64,000 nucleotides of DNA from Talpa occidentalis (lineage: Eukaryota > Chordata > Mammalia > Eulipotyphla > Talpidae): assembly GCF_014898055.3 (NCBI RefSeq), contig NW_023601104.1, positions 47,366,699 through 47,430,698 of the forward strand, given 5' to 3'. Below the pieces are notes generated by a model that saw only the letters and a program-made list of their open reading frames with translations, ran no database searches and had not been told where the DNA came from. A program made the position numbers and the translations under genes. The number at the start of each line of letters is the position of its first letter. The stretch's first letter is position 1. Shown here piece after piece: positions 1 to 12,300 of the stretch.

Positions 1-266
1 ATATTTTATTTTATTTAATTCTTACATCATTTTTCATTTTTGCACAATGTATGCATTTTCATTTTGGTTATATTCCCCATACAATTGCACCCCCCCCCTT
101 ATTTTGACCCTAGTCTTTCCTCCTCCCTCCCTTCCCCACCCTGTAGTGTGTCTCTGGTTTATAGTTGCTTGTTGATTTTGATTTTTACTTTGTATTAATT
201 AGTCTTTTTCCTGGTCCCTTATTTAGGTTTTCTAAATTCCTCCTATGAGTGAGACCAGATGGTCAG
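1..266 (-). repeat. LINE-1 3' end fragment (antisense)
   Basis: It matches the 3' UTR of the L1 copies at 51144, 58936 and 61310 in this window (shared blocks 'gtgtctctggtttatagttg' and 'cctggtcccttattta'). The pyrimidine-rich tract around 91-150 is the complement of the L1 purine-rich 3' UTR. It runs off the window's left edge. Confidence 0.75.
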
Positions 267-754
267 TTCTTAAGAATAGGGACTTTGACTTAAATATCAC
301 ATTTGTTGTTTCATAGTCTCTAATAAATACCTCAGTTGTATATAATAATTGATTGATTGATGCATAAGTATAGTAGACTTCAAAATGGTATGTATAAATT
401 ATCCAAGAGAATCAAGATGTGGTTTAAAATGTATGAGTCGAATTATCTTAATATTTAAAGATAAGAAATCCAGAAATAGTGATACTAAACTTGAAACACA
501 AAAGTTAGAAGTGAAATACTGGGAAAAAAATAAAGCTTCCGAAAGTTTCTACTTAATTTTTCATTTAGAATTAAAAATTTATTGTGAGACTAACTATGGG
601 ACAAAAGACACTGATGGATTTATATCTTGATGAGGATGAATAATCATAAAGGAAACATTTTTTTTTCCCTAATTGAAAAGCTTCTATTTTTAGATTTCAT
701 TATCCTTTTGTTAATATTTTAGGTCAAAGTATATTTTATTTGCCTTATTTTCAG

Positions 755-871
755 AGATGCATCCTGGGAATTAGAGGAAAATGCTTATCAAGAGCTTCTG
801 CAGCACTATGAGCATTGTGATGTCCGAAGATGTCGTTGCAAAGAAGGACGAGACTATAATGCACCTGATAG
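755..871 (+). CDS. G2E3: G2E3 coding exon (start of third PHD/RING-like finger)
   Basis: Acceptor 'attttcag' ends at 754 and donor 'gatag|gtatat' starts at 872. The first base closes a codon from the upstream exon. The frame then reads [20 protein letters not shown] and a Cys-rich [13 protein letters not shown] segment, ending in split codon AG|C. This is the start of the third zinc-binding finger. The Cys pairs match the expected metal-binding positions. Confidence 0.95.
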
Positions 872-3800
872 GTATATCTAGAAGTTCAGTTGTGCTTAGT
901 GTCCTTAACTTGAGCAGAGAAAGTAGGTTTCCTAACTAATTAAATGTATAGTTTTGCTTTTACTGTGTTTGAAGCTTTAATTTGAGATGAGGCATATTTA
1001 TTAAGTGGATATTTACATTTGTTTACAGAGAAATTACCATCAACATAGTTGTAACTTACTTCTGTGACTTGTTTTCATGAGGCTCTATTTTCTAGAGCTG
1101 CATTGTCTTATATATATGGTAACCACTTGCTGCATGTGACTTGTGAGCACTTGAAAAGTGACTGTTCTAAATTGAGAGGTATTGTAGGCATAAAGTACAC
1201 ACACCAAAGACTTACAATATGTCTTAGTTTGCTAGACTACCATAACTAAATACCACAAACTAGTTGACTGAAACAATAAAAATTTGTTCCTCACAATCCT
1301 GGAGGATTAAAGGTATTTGGAGGTTAGGTTTCTACTGAAGCCGGTCTTCTTGGTATGCACATGGTCCCTGCTAGCTGTGTCCTTACATGATTGTCTATCC
1401 ATCTGTGTCCCTATCTCATTTTCTCCTAAAGATAACAGTCACATTGTATTAGATTCCACCCATATGACCTCATTTTATTGAAATGATCACTTTCAAAGCT
1501 CTGTTTCGAAATACAATCATGTTTCAAGGTATTGGGAGTTAAGACTTCAACATAAGAATTTTGGAGGGATACAATTCAGCCCTTACCAATAAGAAGAAAG
1601 AATTTAAAATATATTGTTAATAATTTTTTGTAGTGATTACATGACAAGCAAAATGAAAATATTTTGGGGATATTCAAATTCATTTTACCTGTTTCTTTTA
1701 CCTCTTTAAATCTGGTTACTAGAAAATTTTATCTTTATATGCATACCCACACATACACATTTATGATTTGCATTGAACTTCTACTAGATGGCACTGTTTT
1801 AGAGGCTACTTGAACTAAATTTAGTCTAGCGGTGTTTCTTTTCGATCACTCTACGGGGATTTGGCATTTAATTTTTTTAATTACTTTTGTAATCAAAGAT
1901 ATAAAATGTCAGTAGATATTGGCTCTAATCTTAATTAGCAGTCATTCTGTGCTTTGTATGTATACTATTGCTGTACACTATTGCTGTGTTGAATACTAGA
2001 AATCAAGAGTTTCTTCCATTTTTTAATAATGTGGAGTAAAAAGTAACATTTTTATCAAAATTTATGTAGGAAATTTCAGTAATTTTTAATCACAGTTATA
2101 CAATCTTATTTAACATGGCAAACTGAAACTTAAAGTATAGAGCAGAATATCAGGAGCCTTGTTTCTCATGGTAAGCGATTTGGCTGGCTGAGGGGTACTA
2201 CTTGTTGTGAAGACTCAGCTAAAGTCTTACCAACTTTGAAAGTATCCCCTCAGCAGCTCTTCCCACACTTGATTCCCCATTCTGGGTTGGGTTTTCTTCA
2301 TTGTGTTTATTCAAATGTAGTTAATATTATTTATCTTTTCCATTAGACTAGAATTCTTTAAGGGCAGAGTCCTCATATAAGATGTCAAGAACGTGAACTC
2401 TTGCTTATGTTACTTTACTTGGCAGCACAGCTTATTCATTTGTAAACAATGGTAATACCATCTCAAGGGTTATAAGGAGGCAGATGGGCTCTTGTATATA
2501 AATATAGTTTGTAAAGAAAAAATATTCAAGTTCTGAGAAGCAGTGTATTCATTGTTACTGATATTTTCCAATTCATTTTATGCTTTTTAATATATGTTTT
2601 TTGTATACCACTGTTCATCCATTCAGTAGCTGCCAAACACTTTTTATTTTTCCAGTAACCTCTTGCCCTTGCTATCCCTTGCCATATTTCCTAGGACATG
2701 AATACCTGCTATCTAAATGTCTTCTTTCAATCTCATTCCCTGTCATCCTAGTGATAAAGGGGCAATTTAACTCTAACATAGCATGGTGTAGTAGTTAGGA
2801 GCATGGGTCTGAAGCCAGGTAAATAATTGGAAGCCTCACTCTGAGACTTACAGTGTACTTGTTTGAACAAATCAATTACCCCTTTATGCCTTCCTTTTTA
2901 AAATGAAGGTAACATTAATGTGGAGATTAAACCTTTCAAGTAAAGAGTGTATAATAAGCACTCATGTTAGCTGTTATCTTCATCACCAGTTGGCAAAACT
3001 TTCAGGGAAAGAGGGAGAAACCCACCAAAAAACACACCCACATATCCATGTTTTGAAGATTTACCCATACCTACCACAGGGAATGCTGTCCATACGCTCA
3101 GTGAGCCATATCCATTTCTACAGAGAAGGTATGCCATAACCAAATGAGGAAGAGCCTTCACACCCACACTCATACTCAGAAGTGTGACTATGTGCTGGCA
3201 GGTATCACATAATACAGTGGGAAAACATGGGGTCGGAAAAGAGGGGTGGGTAGTAGATAAGGGAAATGTGAATATGGGCCAAGTTTTAAGTCTGGATCCT
3301 GTTGAGCTGCACAATACTTGAAGTGTCTGAGCAAGCTTATTGTAGAAAGTACTTGCCTTGAAGAGGAAAGATAATATTTTTGGTAAGATAATGTATTTAC
3401 TAAATGTTTCTTCTATACCAAACAAACTAACAGTAATCTCCCCATGAACATAGTTATCACCAAATATAAAAGAAAAAACATCTCCTGTTTAATCATATTA
3501 TTTTTGATGTTTATATTCTTTGTGTGTGTATATATATGTTGATAGCATTTTAAGTATATGTAAGCATGTACATGCTTACATTTTAGGTATATGAAATTAG
3601 AGATTATTTAAAGGAGAATGTTACAAACATAATAAATGATGTAGAAAAAATACTTCAGGAAAAAAGTAATACAGTATCACAGCAGATTGTTTTCCCTCCT
3701 TTGATAAGAGTTGGTTGTGTGTATGAGGTGGAAATATGACCTGTAGTTGTGCTGGTGGTTGCAGTTAGAGCAAGCTAATACTAAATATAAACCTCTGCTT

Positions 3801-6299
3801 TTCTTAATCTCCTCAGCAAGTGGGAAATAAAGCGCTGTCAGTGTTGTGGTTCTAGCGGAACACATTTAGCCTGTTCCTCGCTACGATCATGGGAACAAAA
3901 TTGGGAGTGTTTGGAATGTAGAGGTATTATCTACAATTCAGGTAATATTTTTAAATTTTGAATAAAATTTTAACTCAAGTGCTTATTATTTTAAAGTGTC
4001 TACCTGTATTTCTGTTATGCTAACATTGGGTTTTAAATCTGCAGGGAATTTCCAAAAAGCCAAAAAGCATTCTTTACCTGGTTCTAATAATGTGGGAATC
4101 ACTGATTGTTTGTTGGAAGAATCGTCACCTAAGTTACCCAGACAGTCACCTGGATCCCAGCGTAAAGATCTGCTGAAGTGTGTATTTTGAATTAGGAAAA
4201 AATATAAAAATCTATTTTAAGAAAAATTTGATAGGAGGCGGCTATATCCACCTAGAACATTAGTTGATCTTGTAGTAATCTGAAGTATTTTGCAAACAGT
4301 AGGAACCAATACATGATCATGTTATCAATGTAACCAGCATTAATAAAAGAAAACAAAACAGGATGGATGGAATATAAAATAACAGACTGTTTTATAAATA
4401 GAAAGAATGTATATGAAATATTATCACAATGTTAATTTTTTCTTACAGGTCGTTTTTAAGATAGTTAAAAATACTAATAATGAAATGATTTATTAGTTTT
4501 AATTCCTAATCATTTATTTGTTTGATATGTTGTCTATGTTAGAGGTCTAAATGTCAGCTCTTTAGAAAGTCATACTTGCTAATAATATTGCATTAATGTA
4601 TTTCCTTAAGATAGCAAAATATAGAACTTTCAAACTCAAACATTTAAAAGTAAAGCTAAGATTATAGCTTTACTATTTCAGGTATTTTTTCAACTGAAAT
4701 AAAAATTTTTAAGTATATGTGGCTTTGCAAAGGAGTTCATAAAGCCTTGCTGTAGCCAATAGGGAAAAAACAGGCAAAAGTAGCATTAACTAAACATGAT
4801 GACATGCCTTCTTGAATATCAAGTTAAAACTTAGAAAAATCGAGTGAATTTTTGTGAAAATATTTGATAGCTAGATTTGTAGAAATTTGTAGAAGTGGGA
4901 TATGAAATACTTTTTAAAAAAGAATTGCTGTTTTAAGATACCCCTTGTTATAACTGAAAGTTTTCTTACAAATTTTTAATATTATTTTTAGTATTTAAAA
5001 TGTTCACATTACTTTTAAATAATTTTAATATTTGGAATTCTAAAGATAATACACCAGAAAAATTTGATTCCTTGCTCCTGTTTTAATACGCTATCATATT
5101 TTAGAAGAATAGCATGGAGACGGGAGTAAGGATTCAATCCTCTATAGGAGGGTATATTTCTGAAGGATCACCTTCCAAAAGACAGGGTTTCCTTCAGTTT
5201 GAGTTAATGCAAGTAGGGAAATGATAATGTTAGAAGAAAAAATGATGTTAGTGTATGGCTTTGTAATGTCTACGGATTGGCCATTTTTCTACATCAACTA
5301 TAAAATTTTCCTATGAACGTTGCCTCAAGTAGGGTTATTTTGAGTCAATTAATTCCAATTACAGTTGGAAAAATGGGAGGAGGAAGCATTTGAGTTAGTC
5401 CCTATACTCTCTTAGAGAACTTGTTTAGATACAGATTGTTAACCCACATGCCCAGAGGTTTTGATTCTGTTTATTGCTGTGGAACTCAAGAGTTTGCATT
5501 TCTAACAAATTTTCAGATGCTGCTGCTCTGATTTGGGATCCACTTTGAGAATGACTGGTATAAACTAAAAGATACTATTTAAAGAATTGTGAATTATGTT
5601 TAAAATATTAGCTCTATGCTTAACTTTATGATTAAAAATATATACTCTTTAAACTATCATTCTCCTCATATAGTAAGCAGAAGTAATATTGACTCTATTT
5701 TAAAAAGATCTAGTAGGGCCTCCCTGGTGGCGCAAGGGGGTTAAGAACCACACTCTGAAGCAATCCACAGCCACTGCAGCATGAGTTTGAGCCCCAGCTG
5801 GCCAGGGAACAACCCACATGGCGCAGCAGACCTCTCCTGACTCACCCACCCGCTGGCTCCCCTCAGCAGTGTACTTCGGTCAATCTGCCTGTTCTGTTCC
5901 CCACTCTGTCTCTGGTGAATCTTCTCACCCCTCATCTCTGGCCTGTACCCCAGCTCTTGTATGCATAAATAAATAAATCTTTAAAAAATTAAATTAAAAG
6001 ATCTAGTAGACATAAAATAAGTTACAGTTAAGCAAGTATATGTTAGAGCCATTTGTGAGGAAGAGAATTTGAATCCATTTACACTAAATCCACTAAATTG
6101 CTCAAATTTGAACTGATCATTTATCAATCTTTTATAATATTAGGTAATTTTAATTTGGTCGGTGATTGGGAAGAGGGAATCAGTAATTTAGAAGCAAGGT
6201 TTTTAAATAATTGGGTTTGTTTCCAGTGACTGCCATTGTCTGCTTTTGGGTAGGAGTTGGAGAAGAACTTCATTCTTTTTAATTTTTTTATTTTCTGGT

Positions 6300-6330
<31 letters not shown>

Positions 6331-9300
6331 GCAATTCCTGCGTGAAATAAAGAACTTTAAAGTACTTACCTCTGTGTTTAACTTCATGTTTTATAGGCAA
6401 GGCAACAAATTTAGAAGAGATATTTCAACTATATTAATAGAGTTAGGATTCCAAATTAAAAAGAGAGCTAAAAAATTATATATCAACAAAGACAATATCT
6501 GGAACAGTGCCTTAGAAGAATTCAGAAGTCAACAATTTAATCCCACATATGCAATTGAAGTAATATATGTTAATGAAAATAATAATTTTGGAAGAGAACA
6601 TCCTGGTTCAAAGCAAGAATTCCTAAGTCTCTTAATGCAGCATCTTGAGAGCTCACCATTGTTTGAAGGGTCCTTGTCAAAGAACCTGTCTCTGAATTCT
6701 CAAGGTAATTAATTATTTTCCATACCATATGTAAATAAAAAGCTAGCTGGTTAGAATTGATACTCAATACCTGTGATAAAAATGTGTATTATCATTTCTT
6801 AATAAAATATTGATAAAGTCACAGGAAAGGGGAAATTTTAAAAAGTAAATTTTGTAGTGAAACATTTATTATTTAAAAATATCCTTATTCATAGCAGTAT
6901 CCTCCTTGAAGTGATCCTATCATTAAGTGTAACTTCTTAAAAATGCATTTTTCTAATTTCATTTAAATAGAGTAACCATATGGGAAGGATAATAATCTGA
7001 ACCCATGTTCAAATGTCTGGAATTTGAAGTTTGCATGTTTCTTTACAACCTAGCATTTTTTTATAACATAATTTTCTAATCCACATGTAAAAGTATTTTT
7101 AATGTACTCTTTAAGAATTTTTTACCCAATTATGTATATGATATTTTTCTGGCTTTACTATTGAAACAGAACTAATGGGATTAAAACCAGGCATCTCAAA
7201 AACTGGTTGATTTTAGCATTAATTTTTTTTTTTTTGGAACTTTTATACGAAAACTTTTTTGCTCTCCTAGAATATTCAACAGAGTGAGAAGATTTATTCC
7301 ATTCTGTTTGAGTTTTCTTTTATATTCCCTAGAACTTTTTCACCATTGCCTGAAGCATCACTGAGATAATATACAATAAAATTCTATACTCTTTTAAAAA
7401 GAATTCCAAATAATCAATGATGTTGTCAGTTTTGCTGCAGTGAGGAGAGTATATGAATTTAAGTCACAAAATCTACATTCACTTTGAATACCTCTAGATC
7501 AGTAATTTTGCGTCCTTAGATTAACTACTTAGCTTTTCTGTATATCAATTTCTTCATTTGTAGAATGTAATATTATATGTAGTGTATTAAGATGATTAGT
7601 TCAAACATTGTGTTACTTATTAATAAAGAGATTTGAACAATCTTAACACCTATATAAACAGCTTAAAAATATTCATAGCCTTTGAACTACTAATATCATA
7701 TGTAGCTTTATCCTAATCAAATACTCAGCTCTATACACAAGAATATTTGGATTTTGACCGTCACATTGTCTCATAGTTGAAAATGTTACTTAGTCAAGGT
7801 AGCCAGTAATAAGAAGGTGATTTATGTTATAGTACATTTGTAAATTAATCCTAATGAATGATTTTAGCTAATAGATTTGAATAAGAAAAAGCAGTAAGTG
7901 TGGAAAAATAGAAATCAAACTATGCGTGTAATTAGATATACACAAGAAAAATACACCAGAGTGTGTATACTGGTTATTATGGTGGTAGAATTATGGGTGA
8001 CTTTTAAAACTATTTTCTGTATTTATACTTTTTCTATAATAGGTTATTATTTTGTATTAAAAATTTTTAAGTGAGGTTTATATTTTACATATGATTATAA
8101 CTTATATGAATTAGTATTTTATATTTATATTGTGCTTAATTTACTACATATAATGGTTATTATAATAAAAGAATGTATTGAATGTATTTTTATCTGTATT
8201 TACAGCTCTGAAAGAGAATCTTTACTATGAAGCTGGCAAAATGCTTGCTGTTTCTTTGGTTCATGGCGGTCCTTCACCTGGTTTCTTCTCTAAAACCTTG
8301 TTTAACTGCCTTGTTTATGGACCAGAAAATACTCAGCCAATTTTAGATGATGTTTCAGACTTTGATGTGGCACAAATTATAATCAGGGTAAGAAATATAC
8401 CTATTTATTAAGACATAGACTGCATTCTAGGTTTATTTGAATATATTTGATGATCGCCAATAAAATAATAGTGTTTGTAGGGTAGTTAAGGGGTGTGGCT
8501 ATTTCTGCTTACCAGCCTAGTTATAGTCAGTTAAGAGGTAGATATAAAAGTCAAAAACTACAGATCAAAGTGCCAGGATCAATGCTGATAAAACCAATTG
8601 GAGAGTGTGACTTCAGTTGGTGGTCAGCCTAAAAATAGTTAACCATTTATTGAGCCCTACAATACACAGAATGAATACAAATTCATTGTGGGGCCATAAT
8701 GAGATAAGTATCCTTATGATACCCTACTGATTGGGAAACAAACTGAGGAATGAAAGACATACAACTTTTCTTCCTTCCACCTCTCTAATACTTAAACATA
8801 CCCTATCTCCTCTGAGTTAAGTAGGCAGGATAGTTTAAGGTTAAAAGCAAATAGATGTTCAGGAGTTAGATTTTACTTTGAAATAATTATCATCAACTGT
8901 GACCTCAGGCATGTTATTTAATCTTGTCAGGCCTCAGTTTCTAAACCACAAAGTAAGCACTTTGGGCCATAATAATCCCATTTATTTTGCCCAGATTTCT
9001 CATCCTAAAATGGCATTTTAAGTTGACCCTTCAATTCAACTTTTCGTTTTCTCGTTACCAGAAATATACTGTAGCTCAACTTCATTGTCTGTATTTTCTC
9101 TTTCCTATTCATTTCTTCTACTAAAGTCAGGTTTCTCAGCACCACTCTCCAAAATTAGCTAGTTTATGAGCTTATATACAGATAAAAATCTCCATATCCA
9201 AAGGCCTTTTATTCCTAATTCCACTCTACATTTATTTTATTATACTCTCCTCTTTTTAACTACTATCGTCTTTAATCCTTCTTTTTACCCCTGAAACTTA

Positions 9301-12300
9301 GGCATTTTTAAGTATAAGCTTAGACTATTTTAAGTTCCTGTTGTCCAATAGCTCTTATTCTATACATCTGGCAAACTTCCTTTTATCCATAGCCTTCCTG
9401 AATGACCAGACTTTTATTTTCACGTCCCTAGACTTAAAACCAGAAAAAAAATCTGGTTTTGTTAGTACATGGAACCCAAAGTGTTTATGACAAAACTAAT
9501 GTTTCCCCAGAATTTTTTTAATTGCCTGATTTTCTTTCATGTTCAAAATAGTTCTTATTTCCAAATAATTCTGAAGAAGGGATTATTTTCATTCTTCCAG
9601 ACTCCTTTTACTGATGTGAATCAAGTCACTGTGGCTTTTCTTCCACCGTTCCTTATATCTAGTGTGTCTATTATATCTAACTCAAATTATACCTAGGGTT
9701 TAGACAATTAAAATATTTTTCTAATCTTATTTAGAATGATTATTTGAGAAGTACAGTTTTTGACAACATTGTTTTCCTTCAGAATCCTCAGTAATTTCTC
9801 ATGACTTAGTGTATAGAGTTAATGCAAGAGCATTAAATGCTCAGGATTTTAAGACTTCTCACACATCTCATGGCTTTATCTACTCCAGATTCTGGACTCC
9901 TATCCAGAAACTGATTATTCATTTAGCCAACAAATACTATGTTCCCTATACTGTTTTATTACTCCCTGACTCCTTGGAACTTATGTTACAGAGAGTAGGA
10001 CAGAAGATAAAAAATACACAGTCATGTAGCAAATAACATTTCAGTCAGTGATGCATGGTGATTCCAAAATTCCTATGGCCTAATGAAGTTACATTGTCAA
10101 GACAATGACTATATTTTGGGGTAGGGGTTGACAAATTATGGCATGTTGAGCATTTTAGGCCAGCCACCTCAAAGATCTCTTTATTACTGCCTCTCTTGAT
10201 AGCATCATTTTCTCTGTGTGTGATTTAATCTTGTGTTCTGTTCATCATGGCCTCTAAGCATGCAAAATACACTGCCACTGTTGCCAGTAAGAGGTCACAT
10301 TGAGTGATTGACCTAGAAACAAAAAAAGTGAATAATGTTTAGGATAGTGAAAAATCAATGTTGATTATTGCTCACCAGTAAGGCATATCATTCTACCATA
10401 CCCATAATCTTGAAGAAAAAGAGCGAAATGACAGAAGCTCTCAAAGGATGTACTTCATTGAAGCATCAAGAATAACAAAATTTTGAAAAAGGCCCGTTTC
10501 AGATATGGATTGAAGACCAGACACACAAGTTGTATTCCTCTCAGCACATGATGATCAACCAAAGCAGAAAGTTAGTATATTGAAGAAAAAGGCTGGATGT
10601 AACTATAATGTTGAAATCACTGATACCTCTGGGTGGTTTAAATGACTCAGGAAACATTTTATAGAATGTGAAAGTAAGTGGTGATTCTGCAAGTGCTGCT
10701 CATGTAAAGGTAGCTGAAAATTTTATGGAAACACTAACTCTTGATAAGCTAGCTGGTTGTGGAGGAAAATTACTTTTGTCAGAGCAAATCTTCAGTATGG
10801 ATGAAATCTTCCTATTCTGGAAATAGATGTCTGAAGAGCTTTCATGGATAAAAAGGTTAAGTCAATGCCACGGTTTAAGGCTTGTAATAACGGGATAACA
10901 GCCTTGCTTAGGTGCAGTATTGCAAGCTGCAGATTAAACCCTTTGTGATTTAGCTTGCTGAAAATCCAAAGATCTTTGAGATTATTATCAATAAGTACAG
11001 ACTGTGAGTAAATTATAAGAACAATGAAGTCATGGATGATCCAGTTTCATTCTCCAAGATGCACTCCTGATTGCTATGCCAGTGAAATATACAAGAACTG
11101 TTTGGAGAATAACATACATTTCAAGATTTTGTTTACTGTTGATAATGCTCCTGGACACCAATGAAATGATTGTTGTAACCCTGTCATTAAGTGAAAAAGC
11201 AAACAATAAGAAAAAGGAGGTAGATAATACTTGAGGTATAATGAGTTAAATAAAGACAATGACTATGTTTTGGGGTAGATGTTGACAAATGGCATGTAGT
11301 CCAAGCCTAGGCTACTGCCTCTTTTTGTAAATAAAATTTTATTGGAACACAATCACACCCATTCATTGCCTATCTGTGACTGCCTTCACACCACACTGGC
11401 AGAGTTGCACTGACAGATGCTGTATAGCTCACTAAGCATAAAATTCTATCTGACCTTTACAGAAATAGCTGCTGTTTTTCAAGTACAATTGTGAATGCAC
11501 CATGTCATTTAGGGAATTGGATTCCTTCCTCTCCCTGTTGTGTAATGACTTAGGATATTGTCTTCACCTGTATAACTGATGCTTGCTGTTAAGTGAGAAA
11601 GCGGAAGTAGAGTGCAGGGAAGTTTGACACATTTTCACTCACAACTCTCAGTCACATGTGACTGCAGCCAGCTGCAAGGAATGTAAGTTATTTGCCCAGC
11701 TAAAACTTTTGAGTGGTGGGTTTGCAAGGATGAGGCAACATATTCCCAACTATTAGCCTCTCACAGATTTATAAAGTATTTTGTACAGGTTAGTCAGGGA
11801 AAACTCCTGAGCTGTCAGTAGAGCTCTGAAATGAATGCTAAAATCATGTAACTGGGAGAATTTTTGGAAAAAAATAGTAAGGAATTTTCTATTCAAATGG
11901 ATGATTCAGTGCTTCCTATCTTTCTCTATAACTTCTTCCTGGCACATAAATGATCAAGTATTCCTTTGTTTATATATATATAGAAACATTTCCATATTTC
12001 TCTGAAATATACTTTTGATTTATCCATCTTTTAAGTCTCTGTGGGTATTCTTACTTCTTCATGAAATCTCAGGTCATAACGCTTGCCTCTCTAGTGTTTT
12101 ATAACTGTTTTGTGTCAGTCATTTCCTTTTATGTAAATTATGTATGTAAATAATTTCCCTTTATGTAATAGTATTAAAGTGGCATTCTGGAAACAATTCT
12201 TGGCATACATTTACTCTACTCTTTTCAAGAATTGAGTATAAAGTAATTTTGTTGGAAATGTAAATGTTGTTCACATATGGTGAACATGTGAACATGTGAA

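Larger units (their letters stand above)
872..3816 (+). other. G2E3 intron: mostly unassigned DNA with old repeats
   Basis: It holds an old interspersed repeat at 1219-1605 and a MIR-like element at 2785-2985. The rest is AT-rich and shows no conserved coding frame or structured RNA that I recognise. ORFs here, such as 2967-3425 on the minus strand, lack codon-usage or homology support. Confidence 0.6.
4178..6396 (+). other. G2E3 intron with one SINE and a MER5-like relic
   Basis: Apart from the SINE (5717-5995), the MER5A-like element (about 5425-5565) and a poly(T) run near 6299-6323, I see nothing recognisable. Confidence 0.6.

Noticed and set aside
2967..3425. 152-codon minus-strand ORF
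   Set aside because: Overlaps MIR-derived and intronic DNA, shows no domain or splice context, and low-complexity composition; chance ORF.
5717..5995. Cetartiodactyl CHR-type SINE
   Set aside because: The first 20 bp resemble it, but the body ('cagcagacctctcctgactc', 'cagcagtgtacttcggtcaa') and the ATAA tail do not.
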